Below are positions 34,456-44,166 of a DNA stretch of 64,000 bases, piece after piece. Within the stretch, counting starts at the first letter, position 1. Every line of letters starts with the position of its first letter. The position numbers were made by a program, and so were the translations under genes. The stretch comes from Brevibacillus reuszeri (lineage in GTDB: Bacteria > Bacillota > Bacilli > Brevibacillales > Brevibacillaceae). The stretch is taken from NCBI RefSeq assembly GCF_001187725.1, contig NZ_LGIQ01000005.1, positions 369,147 to 433,146 of the forward strand. Reading direction: 5' to 3'. Below the pieces are notes generated by a model, which saw nothing but the letters and a program-made list of their open reading frames with translations, searched no databases and was not told where the DNA came from.

Positions 34456-34483
34456 GTCTGTAATCTTATATATGACATACGTT

Positions 34484-34735
34484 GAAAGAGCCCAGTAGCA
34501 GCTTGGTCCCTGTTCTAGAAAGCCGGGGGTTGATGGAACCCGGTACACACGAAGCCTGCGAATTACAACTCTGGAGTATCTCGGGTAATGCTGAGCGGAA
34601 GTGGCGAACGATAACTCGTCAAAGAGTGGCATGAATGGCGTGCGAATAGCGCAACGTCCATTGGTGCAAGCTGGGTGGTAACACGGTTATTCAATCGTCC
34701 CTATGTCTACATAGACAAGGGGCGATTTTTTGTTT
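34484..34735 (+). promoter_or_regulatory. Tyrosine T-box leader
   Basis: The leader holds the T-box GGGTGGTAACACGG (34673-34686) and an attenuator hairpin (AATCGTCCCT/GGGGCGATT, T6 at 34726). The specifier position is TAC (34544-34546) in CGGTACACACG, a tyrosine codon, agreeing with the tyrS gene behind it. Uncharged tRNA-Tyr would bind the specifier and T-box bulge, favour the antiterminator and permit transcription. Confidence 0.93.
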
Positions 34736-34790
34736 TACAGATACGATGTTTGATTACAAGTTGTCTACGAGCATAGGAGAGTGGTTGGCT

Positions 34791-36050
34791 GTGAACATTA
34801 TCGACGAATTGCAATGGCGCGACGCGATCAATCAACAAACGGATGCAGAGGGCCTGAGAGAATTAACGGAACAAAAATCGATTTCACTTTACTGTGGTGT
34901 AGACCCGACAGGTGACAGTATGCATATTGGTCACTTGATCCCGTTCATGGTGCTGAAACGCTTCCAGCTTGCTGGGCACCGTCCGGTTATTCTGATTGGT
35001 GGGGCTACGGGTACGATCGGTGATCCAAGTGGTCGTCAAACAGAGCGTTCGTTGCAAACCTTGGATCAAGTCCAGGAAAACGTAGACGCGCTGACCGCAC
35101 AAATGAAAAAGCTGTTTGTGACCGATGGAGATAATCAGATTCGTCTGGTCAACAATTACGACTGGACACATAAAATCAACGTAATCGAATTTTTGCGCGA
35201 CTACGGCAAAAACTTCAGCATCAATACCATGCTGGCAAAGGATATCGTATCGAGCCGACTCGAAACGGGCATTTCCTTTACCGAGTTCTCCTACCAAATC
35301 CTGCAGTCGCTTGACTACCTGCACCTGTACCAGAATGAAGACGTACAATTGCAGATCGGCGGCTCAGACCAATGGGGGAACATCACAAGCGGCCTTGACC
35401 TGATCCGAAAAAAAGAAGGTCCAGAATCAAAAGCATTCGGTCTCACCATTCCGCTCATGCTCAAATCCGACGGAACCAAATTCGGGAAAACAGCTGGTGG
35501 CGCGATCTGGCTGGATCCGAACAAAACCACGCCATTTGAATTCTACCAGTTCTGGGCAAACACAGATGACCGTGATGTTGTGAAATACTTGAAATACTTT
35601 ACATTCCTTTCCAAAGAGCAGATTGATGAGCTGGCAGAAAAAGTGCAGACAGAGCCGCACAAGCGCGAAGCACAAAAAATGCTGGCAGAGGAAATGACCC
35701 GATTTGTTCACGGCGAAGAAATGCTGGAGCAAGCCAAACGCATTACCGCAGCATTGTTCAGTGGAGACATCAAATCACTGACTGCGGATGAGATCGAGCA
35801 AGGCTTTAAAGAAATGCCAACGTTTGAAGCTACGAACGAAGCGAAAAATATCGTCGATTGGCTTGTTGATTTAGGCATTGAGCCGTCCAAGCGTCAGGCA
35901 CGCGAAGATATCAATAATGGAGCGATTTCCATGAATGGTGAGCGCATCAGCGACCTTGGACTCGAAGTAACAGCTGACCTGGCTATCGGCGGCCGTTTTA
36001 TCATTATCCGCAAAGGCAAGAAAAACTACAGCCTGGTGAAAATGTCATAG
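34791..36050 (+). CDS. tyrS: Tyrosyl-tRNA synthetase
   Basis: The GTG at 34791 is chosen: AGGAG lies about a dozen bases upstream and the family start (NIIDELQWRDAINQQTD) begins here. 419 residues, the standard size. HIGH motif in GDSMHIGHLIP, the KMSKS equivalent KFGKT, and a C-terminal S4-like RNA-binding domain (KRQAREDINNGAISMNG). It charges tRNA-Tyr and is controlled by the T-box leader. Confidence 0.96.
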   Translation: MNIIDELQWRDAINQQTDAEGLRELTEQKSISLYCGVDPTGDSMHIGHLIPFMVLKRFQLAGHRPVILIGGATGTIGDPSGRQTERSLQTLDQVQENVDALTAQMKKLFVTDGDNQIRLVNNYDWTHKINVIEFLRDYGKNFSINTMLAKDIVSSRLETGISFTEFSYQILQSLDYLHLYQNEDVQLQIGGSDQWGNITSGLDLIRKKEGPESKAFGLTIPLMLKSDGTKFGKTAGGAIWLDPNKTTPFEFYQFWANTDDRDVVKYLKYFTFLSKEQIDELAEKVQTEPHKREAQKMLAEEMTRFVHGEEMLEQAKRITAALFSGDIKSLTADEIEQGFKEMPTFEATNEAKNIVDWLVDLGIEPSKRQAREDINNGAISMNGERISDLGLEVTADLAIGGRFIIIRKGKKNYSLVKMS

Positions 36051-36066
36051 TCTATGTGATCAACGA

Positions 36067-36107
36067 GAAGCTTCCCGCGAAACGATCAAGGGAGGCTTCT
36101 TGTCTTT
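36067..36107 (+). terminator. tyrS terminator
   Basis: GAAGCTTCCC and GGGAGGCTTC pair (one G-T) around 13 bases, followed by TTGTCTTTT. Confidence 0.8.
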
Positions 36108-36148
36108 TAACGGATTGAGGAGCTTATTTTAAGAAAAGAGGGATACAT

Positions 36149-36913
36149 ATGGTAGAAGAGCTTTCCCAACATTTCAAGGAATGTGACATCGAAGTAGTTT
36201 CTGTGCAGGATGTGTCTATACCTGCTCATGAGGAAGGGAAGCACAGCATTTGCATCCTGCCTAGCGGTAATTTGGAGGAAATGCTGGAGGATGCCATCGA
36301 GGAAGCGGGCACACTTTCTGATTATGTTCATCAACAGCTGGAAGAGGCTCGCAGCATGACAGTGGAGGATGCGTGGCGGCATATCATAGCGTCACAGCTG
36401 ATGTATACAGATCTACCTTCAGATCAAATCGATTTGGAGGGCAAAAGCTTCGAGGACTTGTACAAGGCGTACGCATTGATTTGGGAAGGCGAGGAGCTTT
36501 TGGATGAGCGACGCAGTGAGGCAGAGAAAGCACCGCTCCATTTCGATGCAAAATGGCTTCAGGAGTATGCCGATGAAGATGATTCGCTGATTGTTTTGAA
36601 GCTGCCGCAAGAAGCCGGGAATGAAGCTCCGCTGTGGGTTCCGATGGGTGGCTTCAATGATTGTCCTCTCCCGTTACACCAGTCAGTGATCATGAAGCAT
36701 TTTCAGGAGAAGTATGCGATTACGATTCTTGCAGTTACGGACGATACATGGATTGTTCAGGCAGGTAGTCGACCACAGACATATGAGGATGCTTTGAAGC
36801 TCGCCAAGGAGCATTTTATATTTTGCCATTATGTTCTGGATGATTGTCCAACATTAGGTTACTACGCGGATTATTTAATGAAGCATGATACGTGGTATTT
36901 TTGGTGGGATTAA
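36149..36913 (+). CDS. DUF4253 domain protein
   Basis: 254 residues. The C-terminal ~110 residues carry the DUF4253 pattern: VPMGGFNDCPLPLHQSVIMK, ITILAVTDDTWIVQAGSRP, TYEDALKLAKEHFIFCHYVL and the end DTWYFWWD. The N-terminal ~130 residues are acidic and unassigned. DUF4253 proteins are of unknown function and occur near toxin-immunity-like genes; no toxin is adjacent here. Confidence 0.8.
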   Translation: MVEELSQHFKECDIEVVSVQDVSIPAHEEGKHSICILPSGNLEEMLEDAIEEAGTLSDYVHQQLEEARSMTVEDAWRHIIASQLMYTDLPSDQIDLEGKSFEDLYKAYALIWEGEELLDERRSEAEKAPLHFDAKWLQEYADEDDSLIVLKLPQEAGNEAPLWVPMGGFNDCPLPLHQSVIMKHFQEKYAITILAVTDDTWIVQAGSRPQTYEDALKLAKEHFIFCHYVLDDCPTLGYYADYLMKHDTWYFWWD

Positions 36914-37028
36914 GGCTCCCAAGCAGTTCTCTCATATGGCAAGCGTGGGCAAGACCTTTTACTTCAGTGATTCTGTCCCAATTGGTCGAAAAAAGGCTGC
37001 TTTATTTTCCAGGCGGGTGAACGACGAA

Positions 37029-37054
37029 AGGCTGTCGATTTATACCGACAGCCT
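37029..37054. repeat. Inverted repeat, probable terminator
   Basis: AGGCTGTCG and CGACAGCCT pair around ATTTATAC between convergent genes. The stem resembles that at 33093. No clear T run follows. Confidence 0.5.
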
Positions 37055-37084
37055 GTACGTAGCGAGCGAACTGCAAGAACCGGA

Positions 37085-37513
37085 TTAGGTTCTCGTTTTA
37101 ACGGCTAGCCCACTAAAAGATATTGGACCGACAATATCCGCTCTTGTATTTGCGGTTTGGTTTTCAGCAGTTACTGTGTAGACATGACTGCCTGATCTTA
37201 CATTTCTATCAATCGCCTGGAATGTGACGATATAGTTTTGTTCAGACCCAGTGGATTCAATACCTTGGATTGTGTTGAAAATCTCTCTTCCATCACGAAA
37301 GATTCGAAACCGGATTTGAGCAATACCGGTAATCCCCCGGACACCAACAGATGCTACTAGTTCAACCTGGTTAGGTCGAGCATTCATAGCGGGTATTCTG
37401 ATTCGGATGGATGCTAGACGAGACCTTCCTGGTGAACGCCTAATCGTAAATGATCTTGCTAGGTTGAAGCTGCTACGTGGTTGAACCGCAGCTTTGTCGA
37501 GAATTCGTGCCAA
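37085..37513 (-). CDS. Exosporium protein C-like spore surface protein
   Basis: The TTG at 37513 follows AAGGAGATG. 142 residues: a basic N-terminal part (MARILDKAAVQPRSSFNLA) and a beta-rich body with VELVASVGVRGITGIAQIRF, FRDGREIFNTIQGIES, VTFQAIDRNV and GPISFSGLAV. This resembles proteins annotated as exosporium protein C in Bacillus. A CATACTCT element at 37543-37550 could be the -10 box of a sigma-K promoter. A spore coat or exosporium location is inferred. Confidence 0.7.
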   Translation of the reverse strand: MARILDKAAVQPRSSFNLARSFTIRRSPGRSRLASIRIRIPAMNARPNQVELVASVGVRGITGIAQIRFRIFRDGREIFNTIQGIESTGSEQNYIVTFQAIDRNVRSGSHVYTVTAENQTANTRADIVGPISFSGLAVKTRT

Positions 37514-37726
37514 TCAATCATCTCCTTTTGTTTGATAATTTCAGAGTATGTTGGACAAAGCGAGAGTGATTGGACGAGTATACAGCTTTCTATAAATTAA
37601 GGCAGATAGATGAGTGGTAAATGATGCTATGCAGTTTAGGATCAATAAACAAGGAGCTTGTTTCTGGCAAACAAGTTGAGGACAATAGAGGTGGAATCTA
37701 CACATAACCAAAAGGGATTAAAAAGA
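37514..37726. other. Divergent promoter region
   Basis: It lies between the exosporium-like gene (minus) and the SDR gene (plus), with the possible sigma-K -10 box noted above. Nothing else is recognised. Confidence 0.4.
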
Positions 37727-38575
37727 ATGCGTAACTATAAAGCTTGGGAAAAAATATTATTTTTGCCTACTCATTTGGACGAGAAGAGGCTAGCCAAGGC
37801 CATTCACGGGAAAACGATCATGATCACAGGTGCGAGCTCCGGGATTGGAGAGCAGCTGGCCTATCTTCTGGCTGAATATGAGGTTCATTTGATCCTTGTA
37901 GCCAGGAGAGAGGAAAAGCTGAAGAAGATAAAAAACGAGATTGCAGGAAAGGCTGCTAAAATAAGTGTTTTTCGGGCTGATTTACGTGACTCCATCGAGC
38001 TGGAGGCGTTTCTCCGTTTTGTTCGGAATCAGCCAGCAGGTGTCGATATAGTCGTGAGTAATGCTGGACACTCCATCAGACGTCCGATCATGGAGTCCTT
38101 AAACCGTTATCACGATTTTACCCGGACGATGGCAATCAACTATTTTGCGCCGGTCCAATTGCTGTTGTCCCTCATTCCTCAAATCCAACAAAACAAAGGA
38201 CAGATCATTAACATCTCTACCATAAACACGTCGCTGATTCCGCTTCCCTATTGGGCTGCTTATCAGGCTTCCAAGTCCGCCTTTGATACATGGCTTCGTT
38301 CAGCCGCCCCCGAATGGAATGCTCTGGGAATTACGACGACGTCGATTTATCTCCCACTAGTGAAAACACCGATGATCGAGCCCACAGCCGCCTACCAAAA
38401 CGCGCCTGCCATGAGCCCGGAGCATGCAGCCCGAATGATCGCCAAATCCATGTATACCAAACGGAAAAGCGTGATGCCGTGGTGGTTGATTTTTGGACAG
38501 CTGGCCTCGGTTTTGGGGAGAGGGCCATGGGAATGGGGAATGCAAAGAAGGCTGCGAAAAAGGGGAAAGCCATGA
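37727..38575 (+). CDS. Short-chain dehydrogenase/reductase (SDR)
   Basis: The ATG at 37727 (RNYKAWEKILFLP) is preferred; the frame extends upstream, but no start there has a clear ribosome site. 282 residues with the Rossmann motif TGASSGIGEQLA, NAG motif SNAGH, catalytic Ser in NISTINTS and YQASK (Y-x-x-x-K) at about residue 186. The C-terminus is basic (RRLRKRGK). The stop overlaps the start of the acyl-CoA-ligase gene by 4 bases (ATGA), so they form a unit; together they could activate and reduce an acyl substrate. Confidence 0.88.
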   Translation: MRNYKAWEKILFLPTHLDEKRLAKAIHGKTIMITGASSGIGEQLAYLLAEYEVHLILVARREEKLKKIKNEIAGKAAKISVFRADLRDSIELEAFLRFVRNQPAGVDIVVSNAGHSIRRPIMESLNRYHDFTRTMAINYFAPVQLLLSLIPQIQQNKGQIINISTINTSLIPLPYWAAYQASKSAFDTWLRSAAPEWNALGITTTSIYLPLVKTPMIEPTAAYQNAPAMSPEHAARMIAKSMYTKRKSVMPWWLIFGQLASVLGRGPWEWGMQRRLRKRGKP

Positions 38576-40112
38576 TGCGGTTCGTATCCTTGCTTGCTGT
38601 TCTGTACAAAATGAAAATGCTCTCCCCCGTCGGTTTGTACCGACTGATCGTTGCTATTTTTCAATACGGGATGAATGTAATGATGCTTGCGAAGGTTGCA
38701 GCGAGCATGTACGGTCAGAAAGTCGCTGTGGTGGATGTCAGGAAACCATGACATTTCAACAGCTGTTGGACCAATCAGAGCGTCTTTCACTCCTTTTAAA
38801 GCAAAAATACAGACTTGCGAGCGGTCACAAGGTTGGCTTTTTATGCAAAAATCATGCTTCCCTGGTGAAATCTATGTTTGCCGCCTCTTTTACGGGCTCT
38901 GATATTTTCTTACTGAATACCGAAATGAGCCTGGAGCAGTTTAATCAGATTGTGGAGGCGCATGAGCTGGACCTGCTGATTTATGACGCGGAGCTGACAG
39001 GCCTCATCGAGCAGTCGATCTATGCAAAAGACAAGCTGCTCAGCTACCACGAGCACTTGCCTGCCGTCAATCAACTGTCTCGTGCCTTCGGAGGGGAAAA
39101 GGCTCCGCGACAGAGAACGTCTTCCAGCAAGATCATACTCCTTACAGGAGGTACGACGGGAAAAGCAAAGAAAGTCGCGCATCAGCCATCCTTATTCAAT
39201 TATTTGCCTCCTTTTTCAACCATGCTTACCAGGCTCCAGCTATTACGCTATCAAACTGCCTATATTGCTACTCCTATGTACCATGGATATGGGCTTGCTC
39301 TCTTGCTGCTATTCATCGCATTAGGGAAGAAAATCGTAATCACCTCCAGATTTGAGGCGGAAAAAGCGTGTGCGCTCATTCGAAAACATGAGGTCGAGGT
39401 CGTCACCGTCGTTCCGCTGATGCTCCATAAAATGCTGAAGCATCATGTAGAAGATTTAAAATCACTTGCTTGTATCGCATCCGGCGGTGCAGAGCTCAAT
39501 CCCAAGCTGGTGACAGAGGTGCACAGGAAGCTGGGGCATGTATTGTACAATTTGTACGGTACGTCAGAGGCAGGATTGAATCTCATTGCCAATCCGCAGG
39601 ATTTAGCCGATTGTCCGAATACGATTGGAAGACCAATCAAAGGTGTTCGATTACAGGTGCTTGACTCTCAGAAAAAGCAGTGTAGAGCCGGTCAGGTAGG
39701 TGAGTTTTGCATCAAAAATCATTGGTCGATGCGAAACCGAAATCGGTCGTGGATTGCGACAGGGGACTTAGGGTATCGGGATGAGGGGGGCTACTATTTT
39801 TTATGCGGCAGAACAGATGACATGGTAGTTTCTGCTGGTGAAAATGTGTATCCAATCGAGCTTGAGCAAGTCCTGATGCAGCATCCGTTGATCGAAGACG
39901 CAGCGGTGATCGGACTTCCTGATTAACGGTTTGGTCAAAGGTTAAAAGCAGTTGTTCAGCTTGTGGCACATGCTGAGCTGACGGAAGCGGCTTTAAGTGA
40001 ATGGCTGCGCTCAAAGGTTGCCCGCTATCAAATGCCGAAAGAGATTGTGTTCGTACACCGGATCGCGTATACCCATCTGGGGAAGCGGGATAAAAAGCAG
40101 CTAAGCACGTAG
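38572..40112 (+). pseudogene. Acyl-CoA synthetase/AMP-dependent ligase, broken by a frameshift and a stop codon
   Basis: The N-terminal 59 codons (MMRFVSLLAVLYKMKMLSPV) run from 38572 and meet a stop at 38751, while the ANL ligase body continues in another frame from ~38742. The joint is a missing base in a G run at 38741. The body has TGGTTGKAKKVAHQPS, ATPMYHGYGLALLL, NLYGTSEAG and GDLGYRDEGGYYFLCGRTDD, and after GLPD a TAA (39924-39926) interrupts what would be RFGQRLKAVVQLVAHAEL, ending at KKQLST. Two independent lesions in ~500 codons make it a real pseudogene, unless both are base-call errors. Confidence 0.85.
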
Positions 40113-40129
40113 AACTGTCAAGGAGAAAG

Positions 40130-40180
40130 AAATCCCCCGTAGCTTCACGAAAGGCTTGTGAGGATACAGGGGATTTTTTT
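40130..40180 (+). terminator. Terminator after the ligase pseudogene
   Basis: AAATCCCC and GGGGATTT form the outer arms of a ~50-base structure with a further internal pair, followed by T7. Confidence 0.65.
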
Positions 40181-40202
40181 GATTGTAAATGGTAATTACC
40201 AG

Positions 40203-41060
40203 CTACTCAACGAGCGGCTTGATCTTTGGAAATACTTGCAAAGCCGTATGGTAAAACACGTCCTCATGAAACTGTACTGGAATCAGCTCTTGTACGAATT
40301 CGATGTACGATTTCACTGGAGCTAGTGGCCAGTCGGTACCAAACAAAAATTTGTCGTAGTGATCACAATAAGTGATCGCATGACGCAGATGAGAGAAAAA
40401 GAGTGGGGAATCCTTTAATCGCTGACAATTCGCTGCGTCACCCACCATCAAGCCAGAGAGATCAGCGAACATGTTGCGATTTTTGTACACGACTTCAGCT
40501 CCATCCAGCACCCACGGATCACCAAAATGAGCCATCATGAAATTAACATCACGATGCTTTACGGCGACTTCGTCCAGCGTGAGTGGATGAGAATACTTCA
40601 GCAGCCCTCGTTCTGAATACGTATCTCCGGTGTGGAAGACAACAGGCACCTGATAAGTCGCGGCGAGCGCATAGATCGGATCATAGACATGATCGTAAGC
40701 ATAGAACGGATAGTAGCCGAGATATATTTTTAACCCGACTACATTCGGTTTTTGCAAATCTTGTTCCATTCGCTGCAACGCTGCTTCATCCAGCTTGAAT
40801 GGGTTGATTCCCAGGCAATAGACGAGGTTTTGCGGCAGCTCTTCTGTCAAATCGAGCCCCATCGGGGTGATCGCTTCTGCGTCAGGAAAACCGTTCTTTT
40901 GTGTCTCCGTCAAGCCCATGCCAATCCCGAGCACGACTCCGTTTTCCGCATATTCCTGCAGGAGTCCCTCTACCGAGTAATCAACAAACGACTGTTCTGT
41001 CGCTGTCCGCTTGAACTCTTCGATGTGGGATAAATGCATATGGGCATCAATGATTTTCAT
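40203..41060 (-). CDS. Amidohydrolase (TIM-barrel metal-dependent hydrolase)
   Basis: 285 residues. Metal-site HxH in IIDAHMHLSHIEEF at the start, a His in VVFHTGDTYSERG, MMAHFGDPWVL and the terminal Asp in KFLFGTDWPLAPV mark the amidohydrolase-2 group (PF04909). Decarboxylase, lactonase and hydrolase activities occur in it; the substrate is unknown. It follows the giant GNAT gene by one base on the same strand and is surely co-translated. Confidence 0.88.
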   Translation of the reverse strand: MKIIDAHMHLSHIEEFKRTATEQSFVDYSVEGLLQEYAENGVVLGIGMGLTETQKNGFPDAEAITPMGLDLTEELPQNLVYCLGINPFKLDEAALQRMEQDLQKPNVVGLKIYLGYYPFYAYDHVYDPIYALAATYQVPVVFHTGDTYSERGLLKYSHPLTLDEVAVKHRDVNFMMAHFGDPWVLDGAEVVYKNRNMFADLSGLMVGDAANCQRLKDSPLFFSHLRHAITYCDHYDKFLFGTDWPLAPVKSYIEFVQELIPVQFHEDVFYHTALQVFPKIKPLVE

Positions 41061-41061
41061 T

Positions 41062-44000
41062 TCAATCCTCCCTTTTGTTCATAAAACGGATGGCGCGCAA
41101 GGCAGACAAGGAGTCAGATGGAATCGGCTTGTCCGCAAACAGGAAAAAGAGGGGCGCAGTAAAGGTCGTGCTCTTGTTTGGCAGGTTCAGCTCCCGCTCG
41201 AGTGAGGCGACAGCTACTTCCTTGTTGGAGTAGAGCTGCAGCTCTGCCGCGTCTAGATCAGTTACGATTTGCAGCTGATCCTTGTGAGAAGCAGAACCAA
41301 CGATATAGTCGGAAACTTCGGTCACGGACAGCTCTCCTTGTGCCAGCTTGTAGCTCAATTCCTCGCCATTGGCCCCGATTGTTTTCAGCCAAACGGCATC
41401 CGCCGTGTCTTCGGTTTGCAAAAAGATGTTAGTTGTCCAGCTCTTGTCAGCAAAATAGGTTCCGGTGTTTTGCTCGATCTCAACGGTATGACATAATACC
41501 GGTACTCCAGGCAGAAGCAAGTAATACTGATGGCATGTCAGACCGCGATATTTTTCCTGCTTTTTCACCGTGTAGCTCAGCTTGATGCCTTGCCACACAT
41601 TTTGCCGATTGTCTTTCCGCTCGACGAATGAGGCTGTGCACTCTTCCTTGACTAGTGAAAATGCACTCATCTCATCGATCGAGTTGCTGATTCCACCTGT
41701 CCACGGGTTCCACCATGATTTGGGCTGCCTTTCCGGGAAGGAGCTAGCCAACCACTCCTGGCCGTTGGTTGCGAGAGAATACAGAGTAGGATAAAAATCA
41801 GGAGCTGCCTTGATCCGCACGATGCCGTTGTCAGCGACAAAGACACGCTGTCCACTTTCCTCCACCTGTTCTTGCGTGACCGTGCCGCTACCGATTGGGA
41901 AAATGGCGCTGCGCAGCTTCGTTTCATGGGTAGCGAAATGTCCGTTTACCTGCACCAGCTCATACGATGACCCCGTAGCATCGAAAGTAAAGTCAGATTC
42001 GGTCGCTTCTTCTTCCTCCGTGTAGCTGCACGCTTGTTTGGAAGCAGCATCACCCTCCAGAGATGCAGACAATTCACCCTCCAAATACTGCTGCTTGTAC
42101 TCTTTTACCTGTACCTCTATTTCTGCACGATCAAGGAACGGGTTCTGCTTGTTTGCAGTCAGCTCCAGGTGAGAAGTCAGGGATAAGTCCGCTGGCATTG
42201 CTTCTTTTCGGGCAAAAGCGCGGAACTCCTTCCAGTCTGTAAAGCTGCCGTGCATGAGGTAGACCGGACCGAGTATGGTTTTGCCCTGCGGCTCGAATTC
42301 GGCAATACTGGTCTCCAGAGCCACCTGCCAGCCTTGAAAATCGCTGTGGTATTCGTCTGGCCAGCACATTGCCCATGGGCTTGCTTCATCCCTTGAAAAC
42401 ACCCAGTTCTCACTGAGCAGCTCACCATCCCAATATTCCATATCGCTGCCGTAGGAGGAAGGGACTTCGATATATCGCCCTTGATACGGCAAAATGGGAC
42501 GGGAAAACGGATGAGCGAAGCCTTGGCTGAGCCAAAGCTCAGTTGCAATCTTTTCTGTAGAAAGGTTCTCCAGCTCCAGCTCATGCACAACCGTGCCGTC
42601 TCCGAAGAGAAGTGTTTTTGCGGTCAGGGCAAGCTGAGGATAAGCTCCAGAGCGATATGTGATGCGGATACCGATTGCTCCCTTTTCAAAGAGATAGTCT
42701 ACTTTCTCGGCACGCTTTTTCGAGAACTCGCTGGAATACGGCTTGCCAATTTTCGGGTAGGAGAAATAGGTTGGCTGTGAACCCGTACCACTGACGATGG
42801 TTAGCTCATTGTCGTCCTTGTTTACGTAGAGAGTATGGCTGCCATGGTGAATCTGCCAGGTTAGCTCTGTTTCTCCTGCGAGCATCGCACCCAATCCGGT
42901 GAATGCGGCGCCGATCTTTTTGGCAAAAGAGACAGTGCTGCCATCTGCAAGGGTCGCTTTCACCTTTACATCTGCCTCATAGTAGCCGTGTTCATGCAAA
43001 TCTCCGGTCAAGTATAGCGAGGTGCGCTCCTTGCCCTTTAATCGCAAGGTGTAATGCTGCTCGTGGAGGTTCAGAAACGGCTGAGAGGGTAGCTCAAATG
43101 TAAATTCTGCTTCTTCTTCAAAGCTGTTCTCTACATCCAAATAAAATGTGGCTTGCTGTCCCGGATAGGAGAAGCCCGGTACATGCATGGTTAGGGTGGC
43201 AGGAAATTTGGGGAGAATCCCTACCTGAAACAAAGCTTTTTTGCCGTTAATCAGGATATGTGTGCAGACGCGGGGATGCGTGCGCCAAATACTTTGCTCT
43301 TCGGTGATCTCATCAACAAAAAAGCTGGCAGTCAGTGTCGCTTCTTTCGTTACTTCCAGATCCTGCCCATATTCGAAGCGGATCGTCTCGGATGACTCGC
43401 CTTGAAGGGATAGGTGCAGCGGCTTGCCGGATTTGTTGATGATCCGGTACTGAATCTGGTATTCCCGGCCAAATACGAGCTCCAGTTTTTCTACCTCGGC
43501 GGACACCAGATAATCATCTGTCTCAATCAGGCGCAGGCCACGACCACGGCGCTCAAACTCAACCCGCAGGTTCGTTTCTCCTTTTGCCCAGGAGTAAGTG
43601 AAATAATCAAAGCCGTTTTCTTTTCGACCGTCCGGCTCTACTACAATTTCGCGAGTAGAGTCGTGATACCAATCTATGTCTTCGAAGTAATGGGAGATGG
43701 CCTCCGTAGAGAGCACAGTGGGAATCAGATTCATCAAATGCGTGGAATCGTCCCGATCCTCCCAGAAAAAACCGAACTTTTTATACAGGGGAACTGCTTT
43801 GGTGTTCCCTGCCCATGTATACAGATCAAGTCGCGGCCAGCCGAGCTGGATCGTTTGCTCGAGTGCGCGCGCAAGCAGCATGCGTCCTACTTTTTTTCCT
43901 TGATATTCAGGACGGACATTGAGCAGCGGGATGTAGAGGGCACCTGTATCCTCCCGATATTCTCCCAGGCTGCAATAGCCGGCCACCGTTTCGCCATCCA

Positions 44001-44166
44001 TAGCCAGGTACACAACGAGTGCATCTGATCTCGCTTCTTCCTGGCGGATTTGTTCTGCTGTCGTAATCGAGTTTCCGCCGCCCCATCCATCGCGGCTGGC
44101 GTTCCACATATCGGCGACTGCTGCTGCGAGCTCGGGACGATAGGGAACGATTGTAAGAGAATCCAT
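41062..44166 (-). CDS. 1034-residue GNAT acetyltransferase fused to a long beta-rich region
   Basis: ATG at 44166 lies 9 bases behind GAGGTG; the frame extends 4 codons upstream. Residues 1-155 form a GNAT acetyltransferase with the acetyl-CoA loop in RPEYQGKKVGRMLLARALEQ and YKKFGFFWEDRDD at the end. The remaining ~880 residues are beta-rich with no signal peptide; a carbohydrate-active or mutarotase-like beta-sandwich is suggested by GLTCHQYYLLLPGVPVLCH but not proven. GNAT proteins are usually 150-200 residues, so this is an unusual fusion. It forms an operon with the amidohydrolase. Confidence 0.75.
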   Translation of the reverse strand: MDSLTIVPYRPELAAAVADMWNASRDGWGGGNSITTAEQIRQEEARSDALVVYLAMDGETVAGYCSLGEYREDTGALYIPLLNVRPEYQGKKVGRMLLARALEQTIQLGWPRLDLYTWAGNTKAVPLYKKFGFFWEDRDDSTHLMNLIPTVLSTEAISHYFEDIDWYHDSTREIVVEPDGRKENGFDYFTYSWAKGETNLRVEFERRGRGLRLIETDDYLVSAEVEKLELVFGREYQIQYRIINKSGKPLHLSLQGESSETIRFEYGQDLEVTKEATLTASFFVDEITEEQSIWRTHPRVCTHILINGKKALFQVGILPKFPATLTMHVPGFSYPGQQATFYLDVENSFEEEAEFTFELPSQPFLNLHEQHYTLRLKGKERTSLYLTGDLHEHGYYEADVKVKATLADGSTVSFAKKIGAAFTGLGAMLAGETELTWQIHHGSHTLYVNKDDNELTIVSGTGSQPTYFSYPKIGKPYSSEFSKKRAEKVDYLFEKGAIGIRITYRSGAYPQLALTAKTLLFGDGTVVHELELENLSTEKIATELWLSQGFAHPFSRPILPYQGRYIEVPSSYGSDMEYWDGELLSENWVFSRDEASPWAMCWPDEYHSDFQGWQVALETSIAEFEPQGKTILGPVYLMHGSFTDWKEFRAFARKEAMPADLSLTSHLELTANKQNPFLDRAEIEVQVKEYKQQYLEGELSASLEGDAASKQACSYTEEEEATESDFTFDATGSSYELVQVNGHFATHETKLRSAIFPIGSGTVTQEQVEESGQRVFVADNGIVRIKAAPDFYPTLYSLATNGQEWLASSFPERQPKSWWNPWTGGISNSIDEMSAFSLVKEECTASFVERKDNRQNVWQGIKLSYTVKKQEKYRGLTCHQYYLLLPGVPVLCHTVEIEQNTGTYFADKSWTTNIFLQTEDTADAVWLKTIGANGEELSYKLAQGELSVTEVSDYIVGSASHKDQLQIVTDLDAAELQLYSNKEVAVASLERELNLPNKSTTFTAPLFFLFADKPIPSDSLSALRAIRFMNKRED

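Noticed and set aside
38493..38738. N-terminal part of the long ligase frame
   Set aside because: It overlaps the SDR end in another frame and has no family features; the real N-terminus is the 38572 frame, joined by a frameshift.
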